A stretch of 64,000 nt of DNA. It comes from Diploscapter coronatus (Eukaryota > Nematoda > Chromadorea > Rhabditida > Rhabditidae). Below are positions 10,625 through 24,900 of the stretch, one piece after another (positions within the stretch are counted from its first letter, which is position 1; the number at the start of each line of letters is the position of its first letter). Made by a program: the position numbers and the translations under genes. The stretch covers positions 83,971,201-84,035,200 of the forward strand of contig OZ038422.1 in NCBI GenBank assembly GCA_964036155.1, written 5' to 3'. The notes beneath the pieces are model-generated. The model worked only from the letters and a program-made list of their open reading frames with translations, was not told the origin of the DNA and ran no database searches.

Positions 10625-11018
10625 ATTATTCAAAAATTATTTTCTTTTTAAATTTGGATATTTTTTCTTTTATCCTGCTTCCAGAGCTGTTCGAAGTTAT
10701 GATTTTGAAAACTTCGGAATCGGAATTCTGAACAGTCCTGCCTGTTTTTCATCCAATATCTACACAATCTTACAAAATATTTCAGTCTCGCTTTGCTTTG
10801 CTAGTTTTTTTTCTATTAAGTACATTTTTTATGATTCTGAACATCTATAAAATGGTCACTTTTAAGAGAATTTTTTGCAATTGATTCATTTTTGATTATT
10901 AATTTAGGAATAAATTATGTTATCATAAAAGCTCTACCTTTACAGTGTTCTAATTGTTAGTTTCAAATTTTATATTTCGCTACATGAATATTCTTGAGTA
11001 TGAATATTATTTTTAGGT
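10625..11018. other. Downstream flank of Hsp70-Kelch gene
   Basis: AT-rich. One open frame (10542-10850) is a read-through of the last Kelch exon out of phase. Nothing else is supported. Confidence 0.5.
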
Positions 11019-11400
11019 AAGATGATCTTCGAAAATGCACTTTCCCTTCTGGAATCGGGTGAACTTATCATTAGAGGAGGACGCAAGTGGTATTACCGAT
11101 TTGAAAGCAGAGTTATGAAAGTATTTTTCTCAAAATTTGATGGGCTAATCAAGCTTATAGCAAGAAACCGCATGATAAACGGATCAGTGTAACCAAAGAT
11201 ATGAATTTCTGAGGATGACGATTCGAAACCCTTTTTTGTGAGCGAATTTTCGTCAAGCGAGAACGAGCGATTTGAAATTGTCAATGTACGTTTTGATCGG
11301 TCCAATTCATATTCAGAAGGTATGTTCCGGAAGCAAAAGTGTTCCCTAGGCTTATGTCTAATAGCGGAAAAAGAACCACCCAGTCTGTGAAAACTAACTG
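11019..11400 (+). pseudogene. Broken copy of a dispersed gene fragment
   Basis: Plus-strand reading gives two open pieces: one with SGELIIRGGRKWYYRFESR followed by VMKVFFSKFDGLIKLIARN, then after stops a piece with ISEDDDSKPFFVSEFSSSE continuing to a TGA near 11400. A second diverged copy at 38260-38530 keeps the same reading (ISEDDDQKPSFVNDFSSSEN). Conserved peptide between otherwise different copies points to a once-coding, multicopy sequence. I do not recognise the family; a transposon-borne gene is possible. Confidence 0.55.
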
Positions 11401-11921
11401 ATCGGATTGGATTAGTGGAATTTAGCATGAGTTATTGTCACTTCTCATTAACTCCTCAAACTCACAATATATCGAGAAAAATAACTATAATTTTCTTTGT
11501 TCAACAATCTAATTTCGAATTAATGGGGTTAAGTATGAAATTATAATTAAAAATGACGTAGGAAATGCACAGTGAAAAAGGTAAAATGAATCAATATGGA
11601 ACTTTATCAAGAGTTCTCGGATTCGGGCTTTCCACTATTGTAAGGAGATTGCTCCGTGATAGGGGTGATTCCAGCGTTTTTCTGGCCTCGGTTTCCAGAG
11701 GACGCTAAATAGTTCTTTTTTTGATTAGATCGCTGAAATTTTCCCTACCGATTGAAGTCGGTTTCTTGAAGCATGGAATGACGGTGCGGAACTCCTTGTT
11801 AAAGAAGATGGTAATAAATCCTGAAATGGTTCATTGTTGAGCAACTTAGAAACCGCATGACACGCATAATAGTGTGGAAAAAGAAGGTCTGCCACCCAAA
11901 AACCTCACCCTATTTCGCATG
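11401..11921. other. Intergenic, no supported gene
   Basis: Contains a short plus-strand frame from 11587 (MNQYGTLSRVLGFGL...) without context and a weak inverted repeat near 11855-11930. Nothing further can be supported. Confidence 0.4.
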
Positions 11922-13446
11922 TCATACGGTGTTTTTAGATAGCCCATTTTTGAGAAAATGATGTAAAGTACCGTCAGTCGAGTGAACCAAGTTCCAGGCG
12001 ACCGTTGTCATGCAAAACTTCATAAAGTAGGACTGGAACATGGGCTCCAACAGGAAGTAGGTGACAAGCTCGAGCACAAACACACCTGCTTGGAGGCAGG
12101 CCTGAAATTCTCTTATAAGAACATTTTTGGGCTATTTGGAAACCGCAAGCTTGTAGGTAATGCCAAAATTGGGTGATGAATATTAGGGAGCAACTTGGAA
12201 GCTTCAAGCCATGAGAAATAATGATTTTTGTCCTTACCATTCTTCACTCTATTTATCATGGTTTGAGAGCTTCAAGTTGTCGTAATTTTTCTGAGAGTCG
12301 AAATTTCGGACCTGTTTCAAGAAATTGATCTCCTCTCGACGTTTCTTGTTATGGTAGTGATTGCTGGTAGAGGTTTTCGTCGATACGTTCAAAAGATGCA
12401 CTCGCAGTACGGTGATTATGTCGATTGTGCAAATGAGCACCACAAATGAGCAGTTCTTCAGAAAGTCGGCGTACCTTGAAATTTTAATTAAATTAAAATC
12501 TTCAGAAGTGAGACTCGGGGATATATATACTTTTCTAGCATTAATATGAACCTAAAAAATGACACCGAAAGTCATCCCTTACCATGCAATAAGCAAGCAG
12601 GTCTGGTTATTTGTGAAACCGAAATAACTATACTCATCGATGTAATATAGATTACAGTCGTCTAAATTTGCATCATTTTTCAATTTTCCCCTCAAAATAG
12701 CCTTACTGAAAGTATAGAAGTATAATGGTGGCAGCAGTGCACAAGCCCAGGTGAAGAAAATGATGACGGTGGTATTTTTATTACTAAACTTTCGGTATAT
12801 ATTATTATATAGAGATTTAAAATTATATGCCTGAAGATTGTGCTATATTTCAAGGGCGCAAAAATTGCGCACATTCGATTTAACGATATGAAAAAGTGAC
12901 TATAGATGCAAATCTCGTAGCAGATAAGTAGAACTGTGCCTGCATGTTTGCTGTTTTCCTTCATCCATTTGATATCACTAAATAATTAGATCATCAACGT
13001 TTATTCAGTTTCCTATCCTTAAATTACACTGAAACACATTTCTCCTATCTAATTTTTCATTATATATTTCATTTTCCGAAAGAAAGTGAAGAACTTGGAG
13101 AAGGAAAAGATTCCCCATCATTAAGAGAGACAGCAATGATATTTGAATTATTATGTAACTTACAAGAATACCATAGGTGCGACATAAAGCGCAAAAATGG
13201 TTTGATGAACGGCTTCGCCAATAGCTTGAGAGCCCGTCAAACGGCCGAATGAGTTCTGAAATCTCAGATCCTGGGCAAGTCTATATTCGTCATACCTGAA
13301 GCGATTTTAAACGTCTAATAAATATGGTGATGAACCAATTGAACACCATTCCACAGCCAGCTATCTTAAAATATATATCATGATCATTACTCGAAGAAAT
13401 GGCCTACCAGGAATATAATCGTCGCCACTAACTGATAATTCAGCAT
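11922..13446 (-). CDS. Serpentine chemoreceptor, srx class
   Basis: Seven exons on the minus strand: 13446-13408, 13364-13296, 13255-13164, 12977-12831, 12783-12583, 12474-12312, 12101-11922, totalling 296 codons plus stop. The order of motifs is that of the nematode Srx family: IAGCGMVFNWFITIF, NSFGRLTGSQAIGEA, PMVFFDIKWMKENS, LICYEICIYSHFFISLNRMC followed by AIFAPLKYSTIF, a TM-containing FFTWACALLPPLYFYTF, YADFLKNCSFVVLICTIDI, and a last TM ending before a short cytoplasmic tail. Length fits a complete 7TM receptor, and no disrupting change is seen. The intron after 12831 begins GC rather than GT. Family knowledge says such proteins are chemosensory GPCRs acting in neuronal membranes; the ligand is unknown. 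The start lies 17 nt after a TTCAG acceptor. Confidence 0.88.
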
Positions 13447-15928
13447 CTCTACTATTGAGCGACCTGAATTGGAGGATAATTTTTGAAGATTCGAACATAT
13501 GACAGAAATTTAGCCGATTTATATTATACATGGTTTAGGCCACCGTAGCCTAGACTATCTATCTCTCTCTCTCTATTAGTATTTTTTATGGAGTGTGTTC
13601 GTCTGTGAACGCTTATTTCTCAACATCTAAGCAAAATCAACCCTACAAATCACACATGGATAGAAAGGTAATTTTGTCCTGATGTGCAAAATCGAAAACT
13701 CGGTGAAATTTGGTTCGAAAAATGCGTGCCCTTTTTCTCAACTTCCCTTGCTGATTTCGATGCAGTTTTTCATGGAGAATAACCCTATGGTATCCGTTAA
13801 TTTACATTGAGAACACTTTTCCATATAAATCAGATTTTCAAGTTAGCACAGCTCCGCTCACTTTTGAGGGCGGAGCCTTGTCTCCTCGGTTTTGTGATTA
13901 GAACCTATAGGGGTATCCAACTCTATAATCAAATCACGATTTGTGAGACTTTTTCTGAAATGCAAGCAATTGTTTGGATACTACAACTACACTCTTGACA
14001 TCCCAGGAAAACTGATTAGTCATAACGCTCATTTACTAGTCTTATATGACTTCGTTAGCAATAAAAATTCGATCCATGGCTACAGATTGAATTAATCAGA
14101 TAATGAGAACCACGTGTTTCGCATTTATTTTGAAGTGAATTTTGCAGAGTCGGATTAGTGATCATACTGTGCTAACATGCAACTAGAAAATTGTGTATAA
14201 TATTTAGCAGTTTCATTTTTAAAAATATTCAAAAAATAATATGGGAAACTATTTCTATCCAGTACTGTTCGAAATTGAGTTTGGAAATTTGAAATAACAA
14301 TGATAAGAAATCTTTATAAATGAAAAATAATGCAAATTTCTCCATATTCTAATTTTAAAACTCCACCAGATTTATCCTATCTCACATATTTAGCTTTAAA
14401 ATGATGATATACCAAAAATGAAAATATTTATATCGCAATGGACGTATTCGACCTCGAAGTTGTAAGTATCAGTGCTTTGAGACAGTAAAAGAGTCTAGTG
14501 AGTAAATCCCGCCCCTTTTTCTCTATATTTAAGGAAAAACCACATGTGACGCAAAACACGCGATTTTTCTTTGTTACCATAGTGTAGAGTGACATCGAAA
14601 ACCTCTAATTATCGATAATTAGTCCCTAATTAAACTATGGCCACTTGCTAATATAAAGAAAAGCCAAAAATGGCTTTGTTGAACTTTGAAAAGGGTTATT
14701 TCGAAAATTTACGCGACACCCTATAGTTTTTTTCAATGTCAAACATTTTCTACAGACATTTAGAGTATATTTCCAGAAGTTACGGAGCAAAAAACGAAAA
14801 ATAAAAATTTTCCTCTGTCGCAAAGTTTGTCAATTCGTCTAAAAAATGCGTTCTGAATTTACACACATAGAAAAGCGTGTGACGTAGCAAAATTGATAGT
14901 TCGTTTTTCTTTGAAGGATCGAGGGTATGCAATCACGCACCTCTTTTATATTTTGATATGCATCCTTTTATTATGCTGTATCATTTTTGTAGTATGTTCT
15001 TCTTTTCTCCTTCACATTTTATCTCTAGTTTTCGTTGGGTTAAAGCTCAGCCCCTTGGCTGGTTTGGGGTTTATTTTTGCTCGACAATTCTTTAATAAAT
15101 CCTTGGTATCTTACCAGAAACTCTTGTTTATGGGACTTCACAGTTCTTGGAATCTTACCAGAACCGCAAATAACTGAGGTTTAGATTTTATAAGATTTCT
15201 TATCGTTTATACTCCCAGCCGCACAATATAAGAACTGTTCACAAAATGATTGCTAATTAAACTAAATTCCTTCAAAATACTCAAATGCGGCTATTTCACG
15301 AGTTTATATGAATTAAGATTAGAAGCATTGAAACTGAATAGGAAAGGGGGTCTGATAGAAAAATGACTAATTTGCGATATTTCAAAACAGACAAATAAGC
15401 AGTTTTATCAAGAGTGAGCGCGTTGTCGTCAAATCAAAGTATAGGGTAAGAGAATAAAAGGAGAAATGGCGTTTGATAACCAAGTACTCACAGTCAGAAG
15501 TGTTCAAGTATCCTATAACGCAAATTAATATTGCAGCAATGCATTGTATTTTACGTCAAAACTATTGCATATAGATCTTTCGGGTAACTTCACTAAATTT
15601 ATTATATTTGGACAGAAGATATGATAAAACTAAATTTATTGCATTATTCAAAAATCAGAGAATGACCCTGATTTGTCATAAACCGACCGTTGCACAATTA
15701 AAGAGGGAAAATGAAACGTTCAAATTAGAGTATGAGAGCACGATTTCAAAAGATATTTGAATGGTAAATTACAAGAAGACTGAATGCATAAAACCCGTGT
15801 GAAGTATCCGAAGAAAGACGTGCAATAAAATCATTGATGACTCGAGATCAAGAGAGAATTGGTGAAGAATTTTACAAGAATGAGATGGATATGGCTGTCT
15901 GATTTGACTTGCACCCTCCATTTGGCGG
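13447..15928. other. Intergenic, no supported gene
   Basis: AT-rich with a CT microsatellite at about 13557-13575. An open frame at 14893-15177 encodes a hydrophobic Leu/Ile/Phe-rich peptide but has no start context or splice partners. No known domain is visible. Confidence 0.45.
13557..13575 (+). repeat. CT microsatellite
   Basis: Short run of CT dinucleotides within TATCTATCTCTCTCTCTC. Confidence 0.8.
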
Positions 15929-18900
15929 CTATTTGGAAATGGCACTTCTCTGCATTCGCTTTGCCAGTCGGGCTCTCTGCAGCTTGTAGAGAACATTGTC
16001 GTTTGCCACCTAAAATATGAAATGTCAAGAAACAAAAGTAAGACGGTAGTACATTTTTATATTAAATATTAGTTCATTAACCTTGAGATCCTGTCATTGA
16101 ATGAAGTTTCATGTTTTCATATAAAAATGTAAATCATAAGTTTTGACATAGCTAAAGGCAAATTAACTTTTTCAATTGGGTTTCACTGCAAAGTAGCATT
16201 AAAGATGGCTAGTTATAAATTCCGATTAAAAGCAGAGAAGGGAGGTAAGAGGAAGGGAAATAGTATCAGTGAGGGGAGAAATTTTACAGGAAATACCGGA
16301 GTTCAATGAAAGCCTTTAAAATTGATAATTTGAAAAATAGCAATACGACTGAGTTTCAAAATTTTGCCATTGTTTCGTGGTTTTCTGTTATAAAATTTCA
16401 TAAAACAAAGTGACAAGACAATAAAACAGACCTCTTCCTCGCGATGCCTGGTGTATCCATCTGCGCCATGGCCTTCCGAATACTGCACCGTGTTCATCAT
16501 CTGACGAGCTGCAAATTCGAGAATCAGTTTGAAGGATATTAGAAAATGCGGTGAATTGGAAGACTTTGAAAGAAACAAAGTTTTTTTGCACTTGTAAACT
16601 GCGAACCAGGTTATACGAAATTGCGTCTTCGAGTCACGAAAAATTATTCCTGTTTTTATTCTTGGACAATGATAATTCCGATTTCCGCTTCGCATTTGGG
16701 CTTTTAAAAATGCCTTTTTGTCCAATCCCTTTCGAATCATGCTAGATGATTTTGAGTAGAGAAGCAGATTGTGTTTTAATAAAGAATAGTCGAAAAGAAA
16801 ATATCACTTCAAAGAAGCAAGATAAATTCCAACTCTGTTGAGCATGTCATTCTCTAAGTGCATGACAGCCATTGGATATAATAAGAGTGAATGCTAACAA
16901 TTCTGAAATATCCATTAAAATGCGGACCTGCATTGAGAAGCCTCTCGTCGTCCTCCTTGCTGTCCGCACCCTTGGCAGTGCCCATCTGAGTCCACTGCTT
17001 CACATCCTGGAAAGCGCCGATCATCGTGTTCAGACGGTGAATTATCATTCCTGAATGGAAGAGATGAAATGTTTGAAAGAGAAGAAGGGTAGATTACTGG
17101 TTGTGAAGAGAAGCTAAACGGGAATGCTGATGGCTGTATAATGTATATTGGAACTATCTAGTATTCCCCTTCATCTTTTCTTAATATATGAAAAATAGAG
17201 AATCTATGCAATGCACTCATCAACATTTTCGCTTGTCTGATTTAACATGGTAATTTGCAAGTTTGAGAAGTGGTGCAATTACTCAAATTTTGATATAGAC
17301 ACCAATGAGTGTCATGAAGGTCCACCATCGAATTTGAGATGAAAATTAATATTTTCTGATTGAAGTAAGTTTAACTTCCAATATCTAGATCTTCATTTTT
17401 GTCTGTTGATGTTCAAGAGCCATGCATCAGTAAAAACATACCGAGAGTCTGTACGACGAGAATGCCGAGGAGGAAGACGACGATTCCCATGCCGAGAGGG
17501 TCGATCTTGAGCGGCTCCCTGGTCTTCTCGAACTGACCCGTCAATTCGTTCATCTTCGTCCATTTGAAGCCGCCTCAAATTGAACATATTATTCTTGAAA
17601 TGTGTCAAAAATGAAGTGAAATTTTAAATATCATCCATTTTTAAAATGAAGCAGTAAACTTTTCTAATTTTCTAATTGAGTCTTCTCATACAAAACTGGT
17701 GTAGGTTCGGCTTGGAATTGTTTACGTCGTGTCCCAGAAATCGAAGAAAAATGTCGTTTTCATAACTCGGGAGATGCATTTTAATCAGGCTCTTAAAAAT
17801 GTCAAGAATCTAGAAACCTAGCCGGGGCTTTCTTGAATATTCAATTTATTTGATGAACTCTTTTCGTGACTTGTTTTTTCATAATGTCGAGTAGAATTCT
17901 TACGGTAAGGAACCCATTTGATGGAGAGAACGTCCTTGTGCTTCTGAATGAGGAAGATGGCGAGAGCCAAGAGCGCGTTGACGAGAATGATGCAGAAGGC
18001 GATCGAGTTGCGCAGGGAGGCCAGACCTTGTGCGATCTGCAGCTGCTCTTCCGAGGAGGATGCCTCTGGCTGAAAGTTGAAAGATGAATGAATGATATGG
18101 TGACTTCTTAGAAAGTTCGACGGCGGATTTTATTGTCAGTATTTTTTATTGAGACTCGAAGATTGAGGTTTTAATCGTCGCATATTCTAGAGTGAGATAT
18201 TATTTTCTTCGTATTTGTAGCTACCTAAAAAAAAAGAAAGTGAATTGCCACCTATTAGATTTTAGTTATCAAAACTCGCAAGATTGTCTAATCTCCCTAG
18301 CCATGGCAATGCGAACTTTGCAAGAAAATGGATGACTGACAGACCTTGAGATATGCCTCGATGAGCTGCTTCCAGAACGTGTTCTCTGCATCCTTCAGTT
18401 TGCCTCTCTCACACACCTGCAAATGCATTTACTCATTCTCGAACGATTGAACAGTAGAAAATACTGTAATCAAAATAAACTGATGAACACAATTGGCATG
18501 TTTGTTTTTGACATCAACGCCTTATATTCTTCATTTCCCTCATTCGAGCAGTAATGTATAGAAACCCCAAGACTTGCCCCTTTCAAAAGAATAATTATAG
18601 CTTTATTCAACAAGTTCTTATCGTTGGTCTATCTAAATCACCCCCACCTTGAGGTAGTCGCAATCCATCCAAGCATATTTGCTCCTCTTCCTCATCTTCC
18701 CAATTTGCCCTGCCTGCTCTGCTCCTCCATCAGCCTGTCCCTGTCCATCCTCTTTCTTCTGTTCTGCTTCTGTCAGTCCTTCTTCCACTCTCGTCTCTTC
18801 TTCATTCCCCTTTAGTTCCGTTCCTTCCTCTTCTTCAATCAGCCTGCCCCGCTCTTCTTCTCTAGTCGGGTTCATCTGCAATTACCCTCTCAATCTTTTA

Positions 18901-21900
18901 TCATTGTTCGTCAGATTTTGGAAGAAACAGCAAAATTATCAATTTTTAAAACGAGTTAGCTTCAAATAGGAAGATAGATAGCAATAGTGAACAGTCTGAG
19001 TAATTCCAAGAAAAATTGAGACATCAAATTGACTCACCCTAATATCGCTGATCTGCTGATTGATGTGGTCGATCTTCTTCTCGATCTTCTCCATTTTGTT
19101 CTCCTCCTGGATGACTCTGCAGAGCACTCGGCTGCACAGTCTGGCTGGCTTGCTCGAGGTTATCTTCTCCACCCACATTTCCAGAGGAGACTTGGGTTTC
19201 GCCTGCAAATGCAAGAAGTTTATCCGTTTTCGATCAACTCTTGCCGATTGGATACTATTAAATTTAGAATGGCGGTATAACTGTGCAGTTGGAAAGAAGA
19301 AAAAATGTTGAATAAGGAAAGTGTCGTCATACCGCAATTCTTGTCAATGGAGCTGGCTTTCAAAAGATGGTCGATTTTAGCAATTGTAGATGACAGAATA
19401 AATGCAAGATTTCTAATTAGAACAGACAGAGAATAAAACAGGAATAGCATGACAGAGTTTTAATTAGTTAATTTTAAAAGAGAAACCACATTCATCGTCA
19501 TTGAAAGTGACCAACCTGTCCAGTAGCCTTGGCGACAGCTTCACGAGTTCCCCAATTGATGACATTGAGGTTGATGAGGGAATAGAGCGAGAGGAAGACG
19601 TAGGTCGAGGGGATCATGAGGAAGAACACGCAGCCGTAGATGATGTTCGTGAATTCGCGAGGATGCATACACGCTGCTGTGAAGAAGATCAGCACCATCG
19701 TCACAATGAACATCGACGTCGGGGAGACCACCGCTGGAATGATAGGAGAATGTACGGAGGAAGAAGATAGAGAAGGAATATTGTAAAAGAAGTATGAATT
19801 CAATGGGATGGAGTAGGGAAGATTGAATTAAAAAGTGTTTTTCCTCTTGGTTTCAATAAGCGCACTCTGACGGATTTGCTTTATGTGCAAGGAGAATGAA
19901 GGGAAAATGACTAACTTTCCAGGACGATCTGACTGGTTGTGGCGACCAGCACAGCCAACATCACGAACGCGTAGACGAGTGACATCACCTGCAAATGGAG
20001 ACGGGGGTAAATTATAGAGTAGAGGAGAGACCTTGGCGAATGTGAGCTGGAAGTTGGACTCGAAGAGGAAGCAGGAAGCAATGAACAGGGAAATCGGCAC
20101 TCCATTCCACCACACCACTCGCGAGGAATCCACTCCGAATGCTGCCACCTGCAAAGATAGTGACGTAATGATGTAAAGTGAAATTGTATACAGCTTCATA
20201 CGAGTTTCTCCCAAGTTGAAGGAAGTTTGAAATAAAGGAACATTCAATAAAGTGTACTTTTTGCCATATTTTAGTGAGGATAAGAAATCGGTGTCTTCAT
20301 AATAGGGAGTTATAAAATAATTATGCAGTGGCTTGCCAACTAAATGCAAAAGGAGAAGGAACAGTTTTGGTTGCTCATTTTCTTCGATTTTGGGCGAAAA
20401 TCAATTTCTGATCGATTTATCAACATCGTCCCAACCTGTGAGAAGACGAGCATGCTGAAGATGATGGCCGGTCCGAGCATCGAGAAGAAAATCACGATGA
20501 ACTGATAGAAGATGTACGCAGAGGAGATGGACGAGTTGTTGTTGAGGGCTCGCTGCAAATCAAGAACTAGAAGAAAAGCATTATCCATGAATTTCTAGAA
20601 AACTGCCTTGGACATTTTCATTAAAGGGTTCAACCTTTCTTGGATAATGAAGTCGCAGATTTTTAACATTTGAATGCTAAAAAAGGTCTCACTTTAAGGT
20701 TTAGTAAGTGAGAAAATATTTGAATCATCGTGTTTTTCTATTTTTTTAAGAAGTAGAGAGAAGGGTAAGAAAATTGTGAATTCAATCAATTACTACCAAC
20801 CTTGTAATCAGCCAGTAGATCGATAGTGTTGGCGATGGAAGAAGGAGTCCATCGCCTTCTCTGATTGAAGAACTCCTCGAATCCCTCGGGGGCGTAGGTC
20901 TCTGCATCGGAGGCAGCCGCGTACTCGATTCGATAACCCTGCTTGAGCAGCAGAGTCGACAGCCAACGGTCCTCTCCCTGATCGTACTGCACGAAGTGGC
21001 GAGGCAAAGAGGCTGTCTTCGTGTACCTGCAAATAATAAATATGATAGAAGGAAGAAATATCTCGTTTCGAAGTAGATTTTATATTTAGTTGTAATACAA
21101 AGCAGAATAATTCGAAGATAAGAATAATAGATAGCGACGACAGAAGAGTGTGCAATAAAAATTGTTATTTTTCCAAGCAAAGTAACGACTTCATTCATAT
21201 AATTCGCAGTTTCTATTGAACAAGTTGAAATGCGTTGCTCCAAAAACTAACAATAAGATAAGAAGATAACTTGAAATATCGGAGATGAATGAGAAAATGG
21301 CAGGATCAATTCTTTGGAAATAACGATTCTTTTTCGGGAAGAAAACGAACAGTGTGCCACTGTAATGGCAGTAACTTTATAAAGAGGGTAATGTCCGAAT
21401 TATTGACATTGTTCTCATGGATTCATCATAAAACTGACTTGTGCATTATGTTGTCGTCCATGAGAGCACTGGCCCTGAAGAGAGAGAAGCATCCAGGGGC
21501 GCAGAGCACACACCCGAACACGTGCTCGGCCGCCTTCTGGAACCAGTGCGCTATTGCGTACTCGAACTTCTGATACCACACCATTATTCCTGCAACAAAC
21601 AAACATATCGAAGAAGGTTATCGAATACTTGGAATAAAGTTGATTGTGATGAATTCATTCATGCTTGCCGAAACATAGTGGAAGAATGATTTTTCTATCA
21701 TAAAAGACTACAATTGTGCGTGTGGATGTTTGTCAAATCTAATGTTGTTCTTCATTCAGAATTTTTCTATCAGAAAAATATCAAGTATTCCGTTTTATTT
21801 CATTTCCAACGAGTGAATATATTGAGTACCTCTTCCAATGGGATGAATGCGTCCACAGGCACAGCCAATGTCGCTCTTCTGCTTCATAAGCTGCAAGAGA

Positions 21901-24900
21901 CGCAGAGCTGCTTCTGGCTCGAATTTGGAGTCTCCATCCAGGGCCAGAATGAACGTGTTGTCGGCCATCTGCTGCCTGTCTTCCAGAGACAGGGGCGAGT
22001 CCATTATGCGGTGTCCCAGCAGGTAGTACATGTACATCACCTCAAAATGAAACACGCATAAATCATTGACAGTAGGAAAGTGCAGATGATAAATTTCAAC
22101 TTCAACTAGAGGCATTTCTAGATTTTTAGAGGATCTGAAGATGAGATGAGGCAGATTATTTCTTCAAGCCTAGAAGATTCAGGATAGAATACGAAAACAA
22201 TTCCTTCGTTCCGAGACATTCTCTGAGAATAATGAGAAAAATGCAAAACGCAATATAGCGACAAAATTGATTTGTGGCGAACTGTTTCTATTTCTATCTG
22301 AATAAGTGCTGTTTTACCTGACTCCATCTCTTCTTGTGCCGAATGAGTTGCTTGTCCTTGAGATGGACGAAGAGGAGAGTGCCTGCAGGCAGTCGCACCA
22401 CCAGTCTGCCTCCGTAGGGAGTTCCCACCAGCACTCTCGTCTCCAAACAACCGTCTTCTTCAGGCAATGATTCACTAAAATAGATTATTATTATTGTTAA
22501 ATCAGTGAATGAACACCTAAGGATCTAAGCGTCCATGCCAAGATCACTAAACAACGACGTATTTCAGTAGTCGTAAAGTCTCAAACCCAAAGAAAATGAG
22601 CAAGTGATCATTCAGTTATCCAGAATTTGGGAAGCATCTTTTTTTTTCTAATCACATCATTATTTTCCCATTTACTATTTGCAGTGAAGAAAAGATACCA
22701 ACCCAGTCATTTGATTGACGAGCTGGAAGAAAGTCTTGAAGAAGGGGTTGGGGACTCTCCTCTGCCCGCCGCCCTCAAGCTGCTCGTCTTCCCACGCATC
22801 GTCGAAGAAAATGTGGCCTTCCATCTTAAAGCGCAGCTCGTTCGCCTTTCTGCTGTTCATCCGCAACGACTGTTCTGCATCCAGTCTGAAACGAAGAACT
22901 TGAAAGAAGTTTCGATTGAACTTCTGTCGTTGATGGAAAGTTTTGGAAGAATTGACTGAAAAAAGGATTTTTCCTGGATATTTACGAAGTTAGTTTTAAA
23001 ATTATAGAAAAAAGATCAAATGTGAGAGAACAACATTGATTTTTACGTCCTTTTTTCTAGAAGAAACTCACTTTGATTTCAATTAATCATCAGCTTTTAA
23101 CAATTCAACAGAATATGCCTTACTTGAGAATGCTGCTGAGCATCTGACTCATCTCCTCTTCAGTCTCGTGCCACATCGTCGCACAGACATACATCGTCAG
23201 TGTTCTGTCCACTTCTGCATTCCGGATGCGCAACTCGTCGTCCATTTCCGCTATGTACTCCTCTTTGCTCACAAAACAGTTCTGGAAAAGGAAGAACAAA
23301 TATTGAAGAGATCATTAAAACAATCGAATTACTAGATTTCTGATTTTTACAGCCTTTTATGTTTAGAGTTAATGCAGAAAACGATTGAGATCCAAATGAT
23401 CGTCAAAGTATTTGGACTGCAACGAAGCAAAATATTTCATTTTCAAAACTCGGAACTTTCCAAGAAACCCCCAAAATGAAATGCATCAGCTAACCTGCTT
23501 GGTGACAGCTGTTTGGAAGACAGCCAGCGACTGCTCAATGGCAAATCCGCTCGAGTGGGCGGGCATCGAGGAAATTCTGTAATCGTTGAAATTACTGCAT
23601 TAAAATGAATTTAAAATGGAATTTGAAAATTGAAGAAACGAGAAGTAATGGTTTAGAGATAGCGAGTGGAAGTATTAGAACCTATATGTGTTGCAAATCT
23701 TCAGTTATCGCTTACGAAAACTTACATTTCTTCGTGGATGTTGAAGTAGCGCTGCTTGACATAGCAGAAGCCGCGATACGAGCCGACAGCCAGCCAGACG
23801 AGACCGATGTAGAACTCGAAGGGCGAAGGGGGGACTGGCCACTGACTGCACACCAGTTGCAGGGAGAAACGCGACAGAATCTGGAATGGATTGAGGATTG
23901 AGGGAAGATCAGTCAAAAATACTCGGATGCAACTTCTGTATGTTTCAGAGAGAAAATGTCACTTGGTATCTTTTTATATTCAATCTGCCTAAAGTTATGC
24001 AAAATAAAATCTTGTTTCTCATTTTCTTGATTTTTAGCAAGTTTAAAATATCAGTTTTCATAAAACAATTTTTCGAGGACATCCAACTTGTAACGAAAAA
24101 CTTCATATATCTAACACCAGAACGGTTCACAAGTGGGATTCCTGTTAGCTGTGTATAGAGCCCATTTTCATCAGTTAATTTTTGTTGATTTCACAAATGA
24201 CAAACCTTAGCAAGGAAACAGTGCGGAGTGGAGCAGATGAAGGACACAACTGCATAGGAAAGAAGGGAAGAAGTGACGATTGGGTGGAAGAAGGACAGGG
24301 GGCGCATATCGATGGCTGCCAGGAAGCGAGCACAGCGACGCAGCAGCAGATGCACAATGCACAGACACACGCACAGTAACAACACACGGCTGAAAGAGAA
24401 AGGAATTGCTGAATTGATCATCAGGTTTAGAGAAAGAACACTGCTGAACGAATCATCTTTCAAAGTTTGCTTCCATCATTATTTTGTGAAAATTTCATTT
24501 CGATTTAGAAAATTGATTCAAAAATCATCTCGATTAAGAATTTTGTTATTTCCATAAATTGCAAAAGGAAACATTTTTCGAGTTTTCTAATAATCGAAAT
24601 CTCTAAAAAAAAAAAAAAAGATGGGAAATGACTAACCCAGAATGGTGTTTCTTGAGGTTGAAATCGACGAGGACGGTGAAGAAGTGAGTGAGTTTGAGTC
24701 CCTTGTGCTTGTGCTCGATGACAGCGACGACGAGGATGGAAAGGCAGATGACTACTCGGCACAGGGCCACCAGCCAGCGGGTCGAGCTGGACACTTTGCG
24801 CACTGCGTACTTCAACTGAAAATCGAATTTAAAACAAAATATCCTGTGTTGAAATGTGGAGTTTCTTTCCATTTGCACTCTCACAGAATTGTTTGAGCAA

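Noticed and set aside
14893..15177. Hydrophobic 94-codon frame
   Set aside because: T-rich sequence gives hydrophobic codons by composition; no partner exons and no receptor motif.
19501..19770. Plus-strand frames opposite chitin synthase exons (also near 21289, 21441, 24182, 25671)
   Set aside because: Mirror images of well-supported minus-strand coding exons with conserved chitin synthase motifs.
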